This document shows, one piece after another, positions 17,753-26,146 of a stretch of DNA of 64,000 nt. The stretch's first letter is position 1, and each line of letters starts with the position of its first letter. A model generated the notes under the pieces. That model searched no databases. It was not told the DNA's origin and was given only the letters and a program-made list of their open reading frames with translations. This DNA is from Desulfosporosinus cupriresistens. GTDB taxonomy: Bacteria; Bacillota; Desulfitobacteriia; Desulfitobacteriales; Desulfitobacteriaceae. The stretch lies in the NCBI RefSeq assembly GCF_001707885.1, contig NZ_MASS01000009.1:1-64000 (forward strand). Direction: 5' to 3'. Position numbers and translations under genes: made by a program.

Positions 17753-18829
17753 ATGAAAGATACGGTTGACATAGTATTTAAACCTACGCCTTCTATAGAA
17801 CGCCTTTATTTGGAGTTGACCAACCGCTGTAACTTGTCTTGTGAAATGTGTTACCGCCAGAATTGGCACGAACCTTTGGGTGATATGTCTACAGAAGTTT
17901 TAAGCTCGGTTGCGGATGAGGCAGCTGCTTTTCCAGACCTTAAGGAAGTGATTCTGGGAGGTATTGGTGAACCGACGATTGCTAACAATTTCCGACACGC
18001 AGTGGAACTATTCGCTTCCCGGTATGATGTTACCGTGACTACGAACGGGACTACATTGGACGAGGAGCTGATTGAATTCTTAATCTCCCATGGTGTAGAT
18101 AGGATCGCCCTGTCCGTTGATTCAACTGATGTGCAAACCTTTGCTGCTATCCGGCATCAAAATGTACAAGGCATTTTGGAGAGCACGCGTCAGATAGCAG
18201 GGGGGAGGGTTAATGGGAGACCAGCGGTCACTTGGGAATTCGTGGCGATGAAGAGTACTCTCCCATATTTGATCGAAACCGTGCGCCAGGCAGCGAAACT
18301 GGGAGTCAATCAGATCGTTATTTCTCATATTCTACCGATGCGGGAAGAATCAATGGTGGAAACCCTTTATCACCCTATTATGTTTGCTGAGACAGAGAAA
18401 ACTTTCCAATCGGCTTTTATGATGGGATTGGCAAAAGGGGTAGAAGTAGTTTTGCCAAAAAGCGAGTTAAAAACAGATCGGTATTGCAAGTTCGTGGAAA
18501 CTCAAAGTGCAGTTGTACGCTGGGATGGTCAGGTTTCCTCCTGTTATCGGTTTTTGCATTCCTATCCTGAGTACGTGTTTGGGAGACATAAACTGATTGA
18601 CGCCCACAGTTTTGGCTCACTCAGGGAAAAATCGTTGCTTGAAATCTGGACTTCTCAGGAATTTATGAGGTATCGTTACAATGTTCTGCACGGACAATAC
18701 GCGTCGTGTCCTGATTGCCAGTGGATTGATGGGTGCGATATGGTTCTTCGTGCAGACATGGATTGCTTGGGTAATGCTCCATCTTGTGGAGATTGTCTTT
18801 GGGGAAGGGGAATGACAGTTTGCCCATGA
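17753..18829 (+). CDS. SPASM-type radical SAM protein, tungsten-cofactor maturase-like
   Basis: 358 residues. The 4Fe-4S site is C26, C30, C33 in 'LTNRCNLSCEMCYR'; 'GGIGEP' is the SAM-binding motif. The C-terminal Cys cluster (YCKF, SSCYR, and 'CPDCQWIDGCDM...CGDC') is a SPASM/twitch domain for auxiliary Fe-S clusters. The overall pattern resembles radical SAM maturases linked to tungsten aldehyde oxidoreductases. No such oxidoreductase or small peptide substrate was found nearby. RBS GAGAGGGG lies upstream of ATG 17753. A decayed MFS gene follows. Confidence 0.75.
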   Translation: MKDTVDIVFKPTPSIERLYLELTNRCNLSCEMCYRQNWHEPLGDMSTEVLSSVADEAAAFPDLKEVILGGIGEPTIANNFRHAVELFASRYDVTVTTNGTTLDEELIEFLISHGVDRIALSVDSTDVQTFAAIRHQNVQGILESTRQIAGGRVNGRPAVTWEFVAMKSTLPYLIETVRQAAKLGVNQIVISHILPMREESMVETLYHPIMFAETEKTFQSAFMMGLAKGVEVVLPKSELKTDRYCKFVETQSAVVRWDGQVSSCYRFLHSYPEYVFGRHKLIDAHSFGSLREKSLLEIWTSQEFMRYRYNVLHGQYASCPDCQWIDGCDMVLRADMDCLGNAPSCGDCLWGRGMTVCP

Positions 18830-18934
18830 GTTGGGGGTTCTACCCCACGAACTATCCGAAGGTAACAGAACCCTTTTCCTTGCCAGAGCTCTTCCACATG
18901 AAGGTCAAAATAGCTATTGAAGAATTAGAAAATC

Positions 18935-19205
18935 AGTGTATAATTCCCACGTTACTGCTCATCAAAAATTACAAACTCCTCCCTTCAGAGAACACCCTGA
19001 CAGCAAAATTTTTGCGCCGTAGCCAAGCTTTTGGGAACGAGTAGAAGTTTATTTAGCTATATCATCGTTTTACTGGAGGGAATTTTTATTATTGGAAGTT
19101 TTACTTATAGTGGAGCTTACATTGCCAAAACGTATGGATTCAACTATTTATATTGGGTTAATTATGACAGCCTTCGGAATCATGTCAGTTATTGGCGGGA
19201 GTTTG
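18935..19205 (+). pseudogene. Remnant of an MFS transporter gene
   Basis: Translated pieces in different frames line up with the middle of the intact MFS protein at 27445-28620: 'IIVLLEGIFIIGSFTYSGAY' against 'LLVLFEGFFLLGSFSFLSGY', then, after a frameshift, 'IGLIMTAFGIMSVIGG' against 'IGLIMSIFGVMSIIGG'. Upstream 'PTLLLIKNYKLLPSE' also fits. Both ends are missing and stops interrupt it. Confidence 0.75.
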
Positions 19206-19443
19206 CCAGCATTTGTTCATTATGGCTATGAAGAAGGTTTTTACAAACAATCATTCGTCTATGAAGAGAATTCCATCATTGACAGTTGCGGTTGCAAACA
19301 CAACGCAGGCTCTTCGAAAGAGGTTTTTATACAGTAGTGACACGATGATTAAGATATGTTAATCTGAACTTGATAGAGATAGCTTCTCTTTATTTGAGTA
19401 AGTCTAAGGTTGTTTTCTAAAAATTTAGTTAGGAGCCAGAGTA

Positions 19444-19872
19444 ATGTTTAAAAAGATATTGGTAGCAACTGATGCATCAGAGTATTCACGTCGGGCGTTG
19501 AAGACTGCATTGGAACTTGCTGGGATTTTTGGTGGAGAAGTCGAGCTTTTGAATGTTATGTATATTAGGGAGGCCTACTGGGGTTATAATGTAGCATACA
19601 GCATTTTAGTTCCGCCGGAACAAATTGAAGAGGCAGGAGAGCTCGCCTTAAAAGCAACACTTGAAGGAATCGATGTAGGGAATGTCCCCTTGAAGAAAAA
19701 GGTAGTTCAAGGATACCCATCGACGATGATCTTAGAAGAAGTTGAGAGAGAAGCCCTGGATTTAGTAGTCATGGGGAGCCATGGTTACGGTCCAGTTGCC
19801 GGTTCTGTCTTAGGTAGTGTGAGTCAACGTGTCCTCCAAAAAGCAGAAGTCCCTGTCCTTATTGTGAAATGA
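19444..19872 (+). CDS. Universal stress protein (UspA family)
   Basis: 142 residues. 'KILVATDASEYSRRALKTALELA' at the start and the ATP-binding pattern G-x2-G-x9-G-S in 'GSHGYGPVAGSVLGSVSQ' near 114-131 place it with the nucleotide-binding UspA proteins. It is cytosolic. Its own RBS (TAGGAG) and a strong terminator make it a single-gene unit. Confidence 0.92.
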   Translation: MFKKILVATDASEYSRRALKTALELAGIFGGEVELLNVMYIREAYWGYNVAYSILVPPEQIEEAGELALKATLEGIDVGNVPLKKKVVQGYPSTMILEEVEREALDLVVMGSHGYGPVAGSVLGSVSQRVLQKAEVPVLIVK

Positions 19873-19893
19873 TGTGTAAAAGTGATTGAATGT

Positions 19894-19937
19894 AAAAAGC
19901 TGTTGACGAATTGCCAAAAAATCGTCAACAGCTTTTT
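19894..19937 (+). terminator. Terminator after the UspA gene
   Basis: A 16-bp stem, AAAAAGCTGTTGACGA with TCGTCAACAGCTTTTT, ends in a T-tract. Confidence 0.85.
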
Positions 19938-19998
19938 ACTTATATTTAATTTGTGCAAAGTTCAAGTGTGTTATGACGCAAAATTTAACTTCTCAGTA

Positions 19999-20163
19999 CT
20001 AAAAATTAAAAACTGTACTTAATTCTATGATAAGATCGGGAAAAATCGATACTTTCACATTATCAGCATCCGTAAACAATTCAGGCCTTTCATATCGGTT
20101 GTTGTCCTGTAAAGTGAATACACTTACGATCTTCGTGTCTGGCGCAACTATCCAATATTCCTT
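19999..20163 (-). pseudogene. C-terminal fragment of a Uma2-family (DUF820) gene
   Basis: On the minus strand 54 codons starting 'KEYWIVAPDTKIVSVFTLQ' and ending 'VFNF' correspond to the last third of the intact Uma2 protein at 62871-63455 ('KEYWIVEPEGKLVIVFTLQ'). No upstream part is present, so it is a truncated relic. Confidence 0.8.
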
Positions 20164-20468
20164 TTAATTATAAATAGAGGAAAGAGGAGCACCAATCAGA
20201 GGATAGAAACCGCATTAAGGTTGACCGTTTCAATCTTACCAATGCACCGATGGAACGCCTTCACGGAGGCTTGGCGCCAGCTAAGTTTTCTTTATCAGCG
20301 GATATTATCTCAAAAATAGCATTGAAAAAGCAAAAAATAAATGTATAATATTATAAATACATTATATTAATAATATATTGTGTTCGTTTTTGAGCGTAAC
20401 AATTAGTGCGCTGCTCGTAAAAACAGCTTTAAAACAAGCATTCAATAAAGAATTGAGGAGGAGCGATT
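20164..20468. repeat. Dispersed repeat and AT-rich operator region
   Basis: Bases 20273-20295 repeat 12197-12219 with one mismatch, flanked by inverted sequence CGCCTTCACGGAGGC. Further on, 'gtataatattataaatacattatattaataatatattg' (about 20343-20380) is an AT palindrome of the type shared across the island, here ahead of the gene at 20469. Confidence 0.5.
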
Positions 20469-20825
20469 ATGAATATTGGAATTTTCCCTTGTCAAGGCCG
20501 TTGTAACGTCAGTATGATGACGAAAACGGTTGCTCAATTTTTCGTTGATGACGAAATAATACGCGTACTACCTAATTTAAGTTTACTTCTTGACAATGAA
20601 AGTGGTGTTAACGAAAAGTATATTGCCTTAAATGGTTGCCCAGCAACATGCGCTTCCAAGGAATTCGAGTCTGTTAAAATCAAACCACATGAAGAAATCA
20701 TCATGACCAAGGATTTTGATCCGAAAAATAATGAAAAATATGAAGAGTTATTAAATATAGATGAAGAGGTATACTTAGTGCAAGAAGTGATCGATAGATT
20801 ATTGGGTAGTAGTGACGAGGCATAG
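20469..20825 (+). CDS. DGC-domain-like putative zinc-binding protein
   Basis: 118 residues. 'GIFPCQGRCNVSMMTKTVAQFF' at the start and 'YIALNGCPATCASKEFE' in the middle follow the DGC-domain pattern (Cys-rich, 'IDGCPLxCA'). Four Cys (residues 8, 12, 57, 61 approx.) could bind a metal or sulfur species. Its function is not established for the family. GAGGAGG precedes ATG 20469. A short open tail 'AKSLFEEGKEG...' after the stop (20832-20896) may be a relic of another gene. Confidence 0.65.
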   Translation: MNIGIFPCQGRCNVSMMTKTVAQFFVDDEIIRVLPNLSLLLDNESGVNEKYIALNGCPATCASKEFESVKIKPHEEIIMTKDFDPKNNEKYEELLNIDEEVYLVQEVIDRLLGSSDEA

Positions 20826-21009
20826 CCCAATTGCTAAGAGCCTTTTTGAAGAGGGAAAAGAAGGACTACCAGATAATATGGAGCGAACTGAATAATATAA
20901 AGTATTGCTTCTCTCAATGTAGATCGGGGGGCTTTTTATTATATTATAGAGAACTAATATAAATTATTCAGAGTAGTGCTACTTATTATTTAAGAAGGAG
21001 CGTGCGAAA
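20826..21009. promoter_or_regulatory. Short relic frame and AT-rich promoter/operator
   Basis: After a short open tail (20832-20896), 'ttttattatattatagagaactaatataaattattc' at 20935-20970 is another AT palindrome in front of the half-permease pair. Confidence 0.4.
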
Positions 21010-21489
21010 ATGTTTACGACTCTGATGTACATTGTGGCTTTCGGCTTTCTTATCCTTTCCTTTATAAAGGATAAGAAAAAGACTTTCCAAGCCTTGAAGA
21101 AGGCCTGGAAGTCGTTTGAAAATATTCTGCCTCAGTTCCTGTCTATTTTAATAATTATCGGAATCATGCTGGCAGTACTGAGTCCCGCGGTGATTTCTGG
21201 ATTAATCGGCGAGAAATCCGGGTGGTTGGGAATGTTAATGGCTTCTCTGGTCGGTTCAGTTACTTTAATACCTGGATTTGTAGCCTTTCCGTTAGCTTCG
21301 GCTTTGTTGAAAAGCGGCGCTGGTTTTATGCAAATCGCCGTATTTATCTCAACTTTAATGATGGTTGGAATCGTGACAATCCCTCTAGAGATAAAGTATT
21401 TCGGTAAAAAGGCTGCATTACTCAGGAATAGCTTAGCATTCGTATTTTCGTTTATGGTAGCAATAGCAATTGGGGTGGTGTTGAGATGA
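21010..21489 (+). CDS. Half-permease, first of a pair
   Basis: 159 residues with four hydrophobic segments. 'ILIIIGIMLAVLSPAVISGLIGEKSGWLGMLMASLVGSVTLIPGFVAFPLA' resembles one half of UPF0718-type permeases, with a P-G-F-V-A-F-P-L motif where full-length relatives have CSCSAVP. The next gene starts within its stop (ATGA overlap at 21486-21489), so the two halves are translationally coupled and probably form one transporter. The substrate is unknown. Confidence 0.75.
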   Translation: MFTTLMYIVAFGFLILSFIKDKKKTFQALKKAWKSFENILPQFLSILIIIGIMLAVLSPAVISGLIGEKSGWLGMLMASLVGSVTLIPGFVAFPLASALLKSGAGFMQIAVFISTLMMVGIVTIPLEIKYFGKKAALLRNSLAFVFSFMVAIAIGVVLR

Positions 21490-22016
21490 AAATGTTGATT
21501 AAACGATACAAGTATTTCTTCGTACTACTCATCATTAATATCGTAGTTTATGGTTTGTATCCATCAGTCGGTCGAAAGTCAATTGACATCACTTGGAGCA
21601 ATACTATGGAAATGCTCTCGGTTATACCACCGATATTTATTTTATTGGGGCTCTTGGATGTATGGGTACAACGAGAAACAATGATCAAATTGATGGGCGA
21701 GAAATCCGGAATCATTGGAATTTTAATAGCATTTTTCTTAGGTTCGGCTGCTGCGGGACCGTTATATGCAGCTTTCCCCGTAGCGGGAGTGCTCCTGCAC
21801 AAAGGGAGTAAGTTTTCTAATGTCCTAATTTTTATTGGTGCCTGGTCAACCACCAAAATACCCATGCTTCTATTTGAGGCTTCTTCGATGGGGTGGAAGT
21901 TCATGATTACTAGGTTTCTTATCAATATACCTGGGATTATTTTGATTGCTTTTATCACGGAAAGGTTATTAAACGAAAAAGAAAAACAGTATATCTATGA
22001 TAATATTGTTAGTTGA
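21486..22016 (+). CDS. Half-permease, second of a pair
   Basis: 176 residues with about five hydrophobic segments. 'LMGEKSGIIGILIAFFLGSAAAGPLYAAFPVAG' mirrors 'LIGEKSGWLGMLMASLVGSVTLIPGFVAFPLAS' of the preceding protein, so the two are related halves. 'GAWSTTKIPMLLFEASSMG' is a further conserved-looking loop. A 4-base overlap with the upstream gene supports complex formation. Confidence 0.75.
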   Translation: MKMLIKRYKYFFVLLIINIVVYGLYPSVGRKSIDITWSNTMEMLSVIPPIFILLGLLDVWVQRETMIKLMGEKSGIIGILIAFFLGSAAAGPLYAAFPVAGVLLHKGSKFSNVLIFIGAWSTTKIPMLLFEASSMGWKFMITRFLINIPGIILIAFITERLLNEKEKQYIYDNIVS

Positions 22017-22019
22017 AAT

Positions 22020-22326
22020 GAATGCCACCCATGCCTTGAATCAGGCGTTATTCGGACTTTTACAGCCAGGGGATCATGTTATCACATCTTCGCTTGAGCA
22101 TAATGCGGTGGCCCGGTGAAGTAGACTCTACAAAAGTCAGCTTTATTTTAGAACAGGAGGCAGGAGTAATCGTCCGGGTCGGGTTACATTGTGCTGCCCA
22201 TGCGCACAGGATGTTAGGAACCTCAGACTAGGGGGTCGTTCGGTTAGCCCGTCCCATTTTACGAACGAGGAAAAAATTGAAATCGCTTTGCAAGCGGTAA
22301 GAAGGGTCGCCAAGGGGTCGGAATAA
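22020..22326 (+). pseudogene. Internally deleted cysteine desulfurase copy
   Basis: Bases 22020-22113 match 23843-23935 of the intact gene with a single difference. After a junction at GCGGTGGCCCG, bases 22125-22326 match the 3' end (24568-24776) but are far more diverged, with in-frame stops. About 630 bases of the gene are missing. The unequal identity of the two parts points to separate origins or later gene conversion. Confidence 0.85.
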
Positions 22327-22394
22327 CGAGTTGATACGGACACTAGATTATCTCAATGTGTTTTTCATTCGCCTATAATTATTGTATTTAAGGC

Positions 22395-22425
22395 CTAAAA
22401 TATATTATAATATTATTAATTGGTT
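22395..22425 (+). promoter_or_regulatory. AT palindrome ahead of ArsR gene
   Basis: 'aatatattataatattatt' is followed by 'cttcatgggcag'. The same arrangement precedes the paralogous ArsR gene at 29112 ('atattataatattat', then 'ctttatgggcaa'). Confidence 0.5.
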
Positions 22426-22471
22426 ACTTCATGGGCAGATTATAATTAATAATAAGATTTGAGGTTTTTTT

Positions 22472-22804
22472 GTGGAAGAGCAGATCGTATCCATGAAGAG
22501 TGATTTTTTTAAGGCCTTAGCACACCCTACCCGGGTGCGTATCATCGAAAGACTGGCGAAGAACGGCGAAGAAGTGTGTGTTTGTGAGCTAATCGAGGAT
22601 TTGGGAGTTGAACAGTCGAATTTATCCCAACACTTAAGTATCTTGCGTAAACAACAAATCATTACATCGACTAAAGTGGGCTTAAAAGTCATGTGCCGTG
22701 TCAAATATCCTGAAGTATTAACCATTCTTGAAGAGGTCCATAAGATTCTTGCCCAACATTTTCAAGAAGGGGAAGCTTTGATGAGGCATCTTGTCGACCA
22801 CTAG
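22472..22804 (+). CDS. ArsR-family repressor with CxC motif (paralog A)
   Basis: 110 residues from GTG 22472. Winged-helix region: 'DFFKALAHPTRVRIIERLAK', 'EEVCVCELIEDLG', 'QSNLSQHLSILRKQQII'. The CVC motif suggests a metalloid or thiol-based switch. It is about 80 percent identical by eye to the protein at 29112. A thioredoxin-like gene follows 58 bases later in the same unit. Confidence 0.88.
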   Translation: MEEQIVSMKSDFFKALAHPTRVRIIERLAKNGEEVCVCELIEDLGVEQSNLSQHLSILRKQQIITSTKVGLKVMCRVKYPEVLTILEEVHKILAQHFQEGEALMRHLVDH

Positions 22805-22862
22805 GAGGATAAAAATGTAATTTTTATGCAATGATTTTAAAAACAAAGAAAAGGGGTAAGGA

Positions 22863-23111
22863 TTGTTGGATATTAAAATCTTAGGTTCTGGGTGTTCAAA
22901 CTGTGCGAAGTTAGAAAAAGTAACCAAGGAAGGCATATCTCAGCTCGGGATTGAAGCCCAAGTTGAAAAGATCGAAGACATGCAAAAAATTATGTCTTAT
23001 GGGGTTATGAGTACACCGGCTCTCGTGATTAACGGGGTGGTTAAGTTGGTTGGGAAAGTGCCGAATAAAGCGCGCCTGATTGAAATCTTAGAAAAAGAAA
23101 TGAATGCTTAA
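22863..23111 (+). CDS. Thioredoxin-family small redox protein (MTH895/TM0996 type)
   Basis: 82 residues from TTG 22863 behind AAGGGGTAAGG. The fold signature 'IKILGSGCSNCAKLEKVTKEG' contains the CxxC redox pair, and 'GVMSTPALVINGVVKLVGKVP' holds the cis-Pro. These mini-thioredoxins commonly sit with ArsR repressors and UPF0718 permeases, as here. It probably reduces or carries thiol/persulfide groups in the cytosol. Confidence 0.88.
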   Translation: MLDIKILGSGCSNCAKLEKVTKEGISQLGIEAQVEKIEDMQKIMSYGVMSTPALVINGVVKLVGKVPNKARLIEILEKEMNA

Positions 23112-23163
23112 TAAAATCTCGCCATACTATAGTTTGGTGTAGCGGGATTTCTAAGCTAACAAG

Positions 23164-23200
23164 ATGACTTCTACTGTTTAGTAGAGGTCATTTGCTTTTT
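23164..23200 (+). terminator. Terminator after arsR-thioredoxin unit
   Basis: ATGACTTCTAC pairs with GTAGAGGTCAT, followed by TTTGCTTTTT. A weaker hairpin at 23112-23150 precedes it. Bases 23232-23315 have an open tail 'SGHAPNNGRKEIDAYLS' that may be a gene relic. Confidence 0.7.
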
Positions 23201-23324
23201 GTTGTGGCAAGTTGTTAACAATAAAATTTTGAGGAGTATTCTTTATCCTAATACATAAGATAAGTGGACATGCCCCCAATAACGGCCGCAAAGAAATTGA
23301 TGCCTATTTGAGTTAAGAGAGTCT

Positions 23325-23357
23325 AGCCGATACCTTCATGGTGTAGTCGGCTTTTTA
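23325..23357 (+). terminator. Second terminator-like hairpin
   Basis: AGCCGATACC pairs with GGTGTAGTCGGCT, followed by TTTTTA. Confidence 0.6.
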
Positions 23358-23522
23358 TTATGTAATACTTGCAGGTTTGTTATTATTTGATGGGCGCTTT
23401 ATTTTCTAGAATAAGTGCAGAAGTATTGTAATTAATATATGAGAATATTATGATTAATTAAATAATTACTTTGCTATGATAAGTGCCCAAGAGCTTTTAG
23501 GAGTAAAGAAGGAGGAAAGGTT

Positions 23523-23594
23523 ATGATCGGGATGGCAACTATGACTAAATCAGTAAAAGGTGAAGAGCCTGTATGGTTTGACTGTGTGGTCTAA
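23523..23594 (+). pseudogene. 23-codon relic of the YuzD-like gene position
   Basis: AAGAAGGAGGAAAGGTT and ATG are followed by 23 codons ending 'VWFDCVV'. The leader matches that of the gene at 16514, but the coding part is almost gone. It may be a short peptide or simply a deletion scar. Confidence 0.4.
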
Positions 23595-23630
23595 AGGGAC
23601 TCCGGTTGAACGAATGAAAGGGGTAGCGTT

Positions 23631-24776
23631 ATGATATATTTGGATAATGCAGCAACAACTTGGCCAAAGCCTCAACAAGTTGTAGCTGCCATCGAGGAGG
23701 CCCTTGTGCACAAGGGCGGGAATGCCGGCCGGGGAGGGAATGGCGCAGCGATGCAGATGGCTAGACTCATTTATCAGACGAGGGAAGACTTGTGTGTCCT
23801 ATTTGGCACGAATAATCCGACCCGAGTTGTCTTTACCCAGAATGCCACCCATGCCTTGAATCAGGCGTTATTCGGACTTTTACAGCCAGGAGATCATGTT
23901 ATCACATCTTCGCTTGAGCATAATGCGGTGGCCCGACCGCTTTGGGTCTTGAAACAGCGGGAGGTTGAGGTTAGCGAAATTCCTGGGGTATCCGGGGAAG
24001 AGTTCGATTTTAAAGCCTACAACAAAGCTTTTCGGCCCAACACCAAGTTAGTGGTGACCTTGCATGCCTCAAATGTAACGGGCACCTTGTTGCCAGTTAA
24101 AGAAATAGGTCAAATAGCCCATGAGCATGGTGCTTACTATCTGCTGGATGCCGCGCAAACGGCAGGGGTTTTCCCTATCGATTTAGGATGTCTTTCTGTG
24201 GATTTGCTCGCTTTTCCGGGACATAAAGGTCTATTAGGACCTCAAGGAACGGGAGGACTCATCATCAAGTCGGCGATCCCCTTGGAGCCGTTGATCTACG
24301 GTGGTACGGGGAGTCTCTCTGAAGAGGATCGACAGCCGGATTTTCTGCCGGATGCTTTGGAAAGTGGCACTTTGAACGGCGCAGGCATTGCGGGGCTGGG
24401 GGCGGGAGTGCGATATATCCTTGGTGAAGGAGTGGATAAGATACGAGTTAGAGAACAGGCACTATGCCGGAAATTATGGGAGGGGCTCAGAGAAATCCCC
24501 GGAGTTAAGCTTTATGGAAGTGAAATGGTGGAACGTCGTTCGCCCATTGTGGCATTTAACTTAGGTGACATGGATTCAATAGAAGTCGGTTTTATTTTAG
24601 AACAGAAGGCAGGAGTAATTGCTCGGGCAGGATTACACTGTGCTCCCCATGCCCATAGGATGCTAGGAACTTTAGAACAGGGAGTCGTTCGGTTTAGCCC
24701 TTCGCATTTCACGAGTGAGGAAGAGATTGAAACGGCTCTGCATGTGGTAAGAAGGGTCGCAGAGGAGATGGGCTAA
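23631..24776 (+). CDS. Cysteine desulfurase, selenium/sulfur-type (TIGR01977-like)
   Basis: 381 residues, a class-V PLP aminotransferase fold. It starts 'MIYLDNAATTWPKPQQV'; the PLP lysine is K199 in 'FPGHKGLLGPQG'; the catalytic Cys is C337 in 'ARAGLHCAPHAHRMLG'. It removes sulfur (or selenium) from cysteine (or selenocysteine) and passes it on as persulfide. This subgroup is often found near selenium-metabolism and DUF3343 genes; a DUF3343 gene lies at 27.1 kb here. RBS AAAGGGG precedes ATG 23631. Two broken copies of the gene exist at 16862 and 22020. Confidence 0.92.
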   Translation: MIYLDNAATTWPKPQQVVAAIEEALVHKGGNAGRGGNGAAMQMARLIYQTREDLCVLFGTNNPTRVVFTQNATHALNQALFGLLQPGDHVITSSLEHNAVARPLWVLKQREVEVSEIPGVSGEEFDFKAYNKAFRPNTKLVVTLHASNVTGTLLPVKEIGQIAHEHGAYYLLDAAQTAGVFPIDLGCLSVDLLAFPGHKGLLGPQGTGGLIIKSAIPLEPLIYGGTGSLSEEDRQPDFLPDALESGTLNGAGIAGLGAGVRYILGEGVDKIRVREQALCRKLWEGLREIPGVKLYGSEMVERRSPIVAFNLGDMDSIEVGFILEQKAGVIARAGLHCAPHAHRMLGTLEQGVVRFSPSHFTSEEEIETALHVVRRVAEEMG

Positions 24777-25282
24777 CTGGTCACCTGTCGAGGACGTAGG
24801 TTCTATGAGATGCAACAGGGACACCTGTACTGAAAGTACATCCCCTTTAACTACATCCGTAGTCATGATTTATATCATCTTCGTTTTTCGCTCTTTAAAT
24901 TGTTCTTCTACCAAAAACAAGTGTTGCACAGGAGGAAGGGGTTCATTTGTTAATGTTTTTTACCTTATAGCCAAAGAGATGGGTTTTACACTTTGTGGAT
25001 TAGAAATTGACTTGGAAGTGTTGAGATGGATTTTGACATTAACGTAGCAGTCAACAAGGGCATTTGTACTGAAAGGTACAGATACCCTTGTTGCGTTAAT
25101 GACATCTTGTTCTTATATAAGGAAGAGCAAGGTGTTGGCAAGCTAGAATAAAATAGGCAAAAAATAGTAGTGCAATAATAATAAAACAGTAGTATTATAT
25201 TAGTATATAATAATTATATAATTAAATAAGGGGGTGTGAATGTTCTCATAACTTAAGTCAATTTATAGAGGGGTGGATTGGG
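24777..25282. other. Gap with gene relics, hairpins and an AT-rich operator
   Basis: A degraded hairpin lies at 24812-24846 and a good one at 25052-25093 (CAACAAGGGCATTTGTAC with its near complement). Between them, 'IAKEMGFTLCGLE' at about 24970-25015 looks like the end of an unidentified protein. 'tagtattatattagtatataataattatataatt' at 25190-25225 is the island-type AT palindrome ahead of the TauE gene. Confidence 0.45.
24870..24946 (-). pseudogene. 3' fragment of the small CxxC gene
   Basis: On the minus strand 'EPLPPVQHLFLVEEQFKER' repeats the end of the protein at 17120-17359 and is then cut by a stop. No upstream part remains. It marks the edge of the duplicated cassette. Confidence 0.75.
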
Positions 25283-26041
25283 ATGACCTTAACAATGACA
25301 ATAGTTGCTGCAATAATTGTGTTTATTTTGACAACTCTATTGGCTATGGTGGGTATTGGTGCGGCATTTATTATTATTCCGGCCTATATATGGTTGGGAG
25401 TGGCTCTACCCGAAGCTACGGCTATTGCATTATTACTTAATGGTATAAGTATGACCTTTGCGGCTGCAACGAATGCTAAACATAAACTTATTGACTTTAA
25501 GATTGCAGTTCCAATCACCATAGTTGCAGCATTATTAACTCCCTTTGGAGCCTATGCTACTCAATTTATTTCTAAAGATAGCTTATTGTGGTTTTTCACT
25601 GCGTTTTTAATTTTTGCTGCCAGCATGATGATCTTTTATAAAACTAAGCAAAAAGATCGTATCCCGAATATACGTAGAGATATTACATTAGGAAGTATTG
25701 TTGGAGCTTTTGCAGGATTTTTAAGCGGATTACTGGGAATCGGAGGAGGCAATTTCATATTGCCAACTTTAGTGGGTTCTGGTATGGAGCCTAAAAAAGC
25801 TTCGGGGACAACTTCTTTTGTAGTGGCAATCCCTTCTCTTGTGGGTTTTTTCGCGAAATTAAAAGTAGCCAATGGTCAATTGAATTGGACGTTGTTAGGA
25901 TTTTCAGTTATCGCCTCGATCCTTGGAGCTCTTTTAGGATCAAGCTTAATGAATGCAAAAATGAAAAGCAGCCAACTTAAAGTGGTTATCGGGATTGTTT
26001 TATATGTCGTTGCAGTCAAAATAATTTTAGGTTTAATCTAG
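25283..26041 (+). CDS. TauE/SafE-family sulfite/anion exporter
   Basis: 252 residues with about eight membrane segments in two repeats: 'ALLLNGISMTFAAATNAKHKLIDFK' in the first and 'GFLSGLLGIGGGNFILPTLV...GTTSFVVAIPSLVGF' in the second. The family exports sulfite, sulfoacetate or similar organosulfur anions, and the exact substrate cannot be told. It has its own AT-rich upstream operator and lies next to the desulfurase and FmdE genes. Confidence 0.88.
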   Translation: MTLTMTIVAAIIVFILTTLLAMVGIGAAFIIIPAYIWLGVALPEATAIALLLNGISMTFAAATNAKHKLIDFKIAVPITIVAALLTPFGAYATQFISKDSLLWFFTAFLIFAASMMIFYKTKQKDRIPNIRRDITLGSIVGAFAGFLSGLLGIGGGNFILPTLVGSGMEPKKASGTTSFVVAIPSLVGFFAKLKVANGQLNWTLLGFSVIASILGALLGSSLMNAKMKSSQLKVVIGIVLYVVAVKIILGLI

Positions 26042-26146
26042 CCTATTTTAGGGCAATGGTTGTGTTTTTCAGCCTATATTATTGAAAGATATTTTATTGG
26101 GTCAGAGCTCAATAAATATAAAAAATACAAGGAGGTAATATTTACT

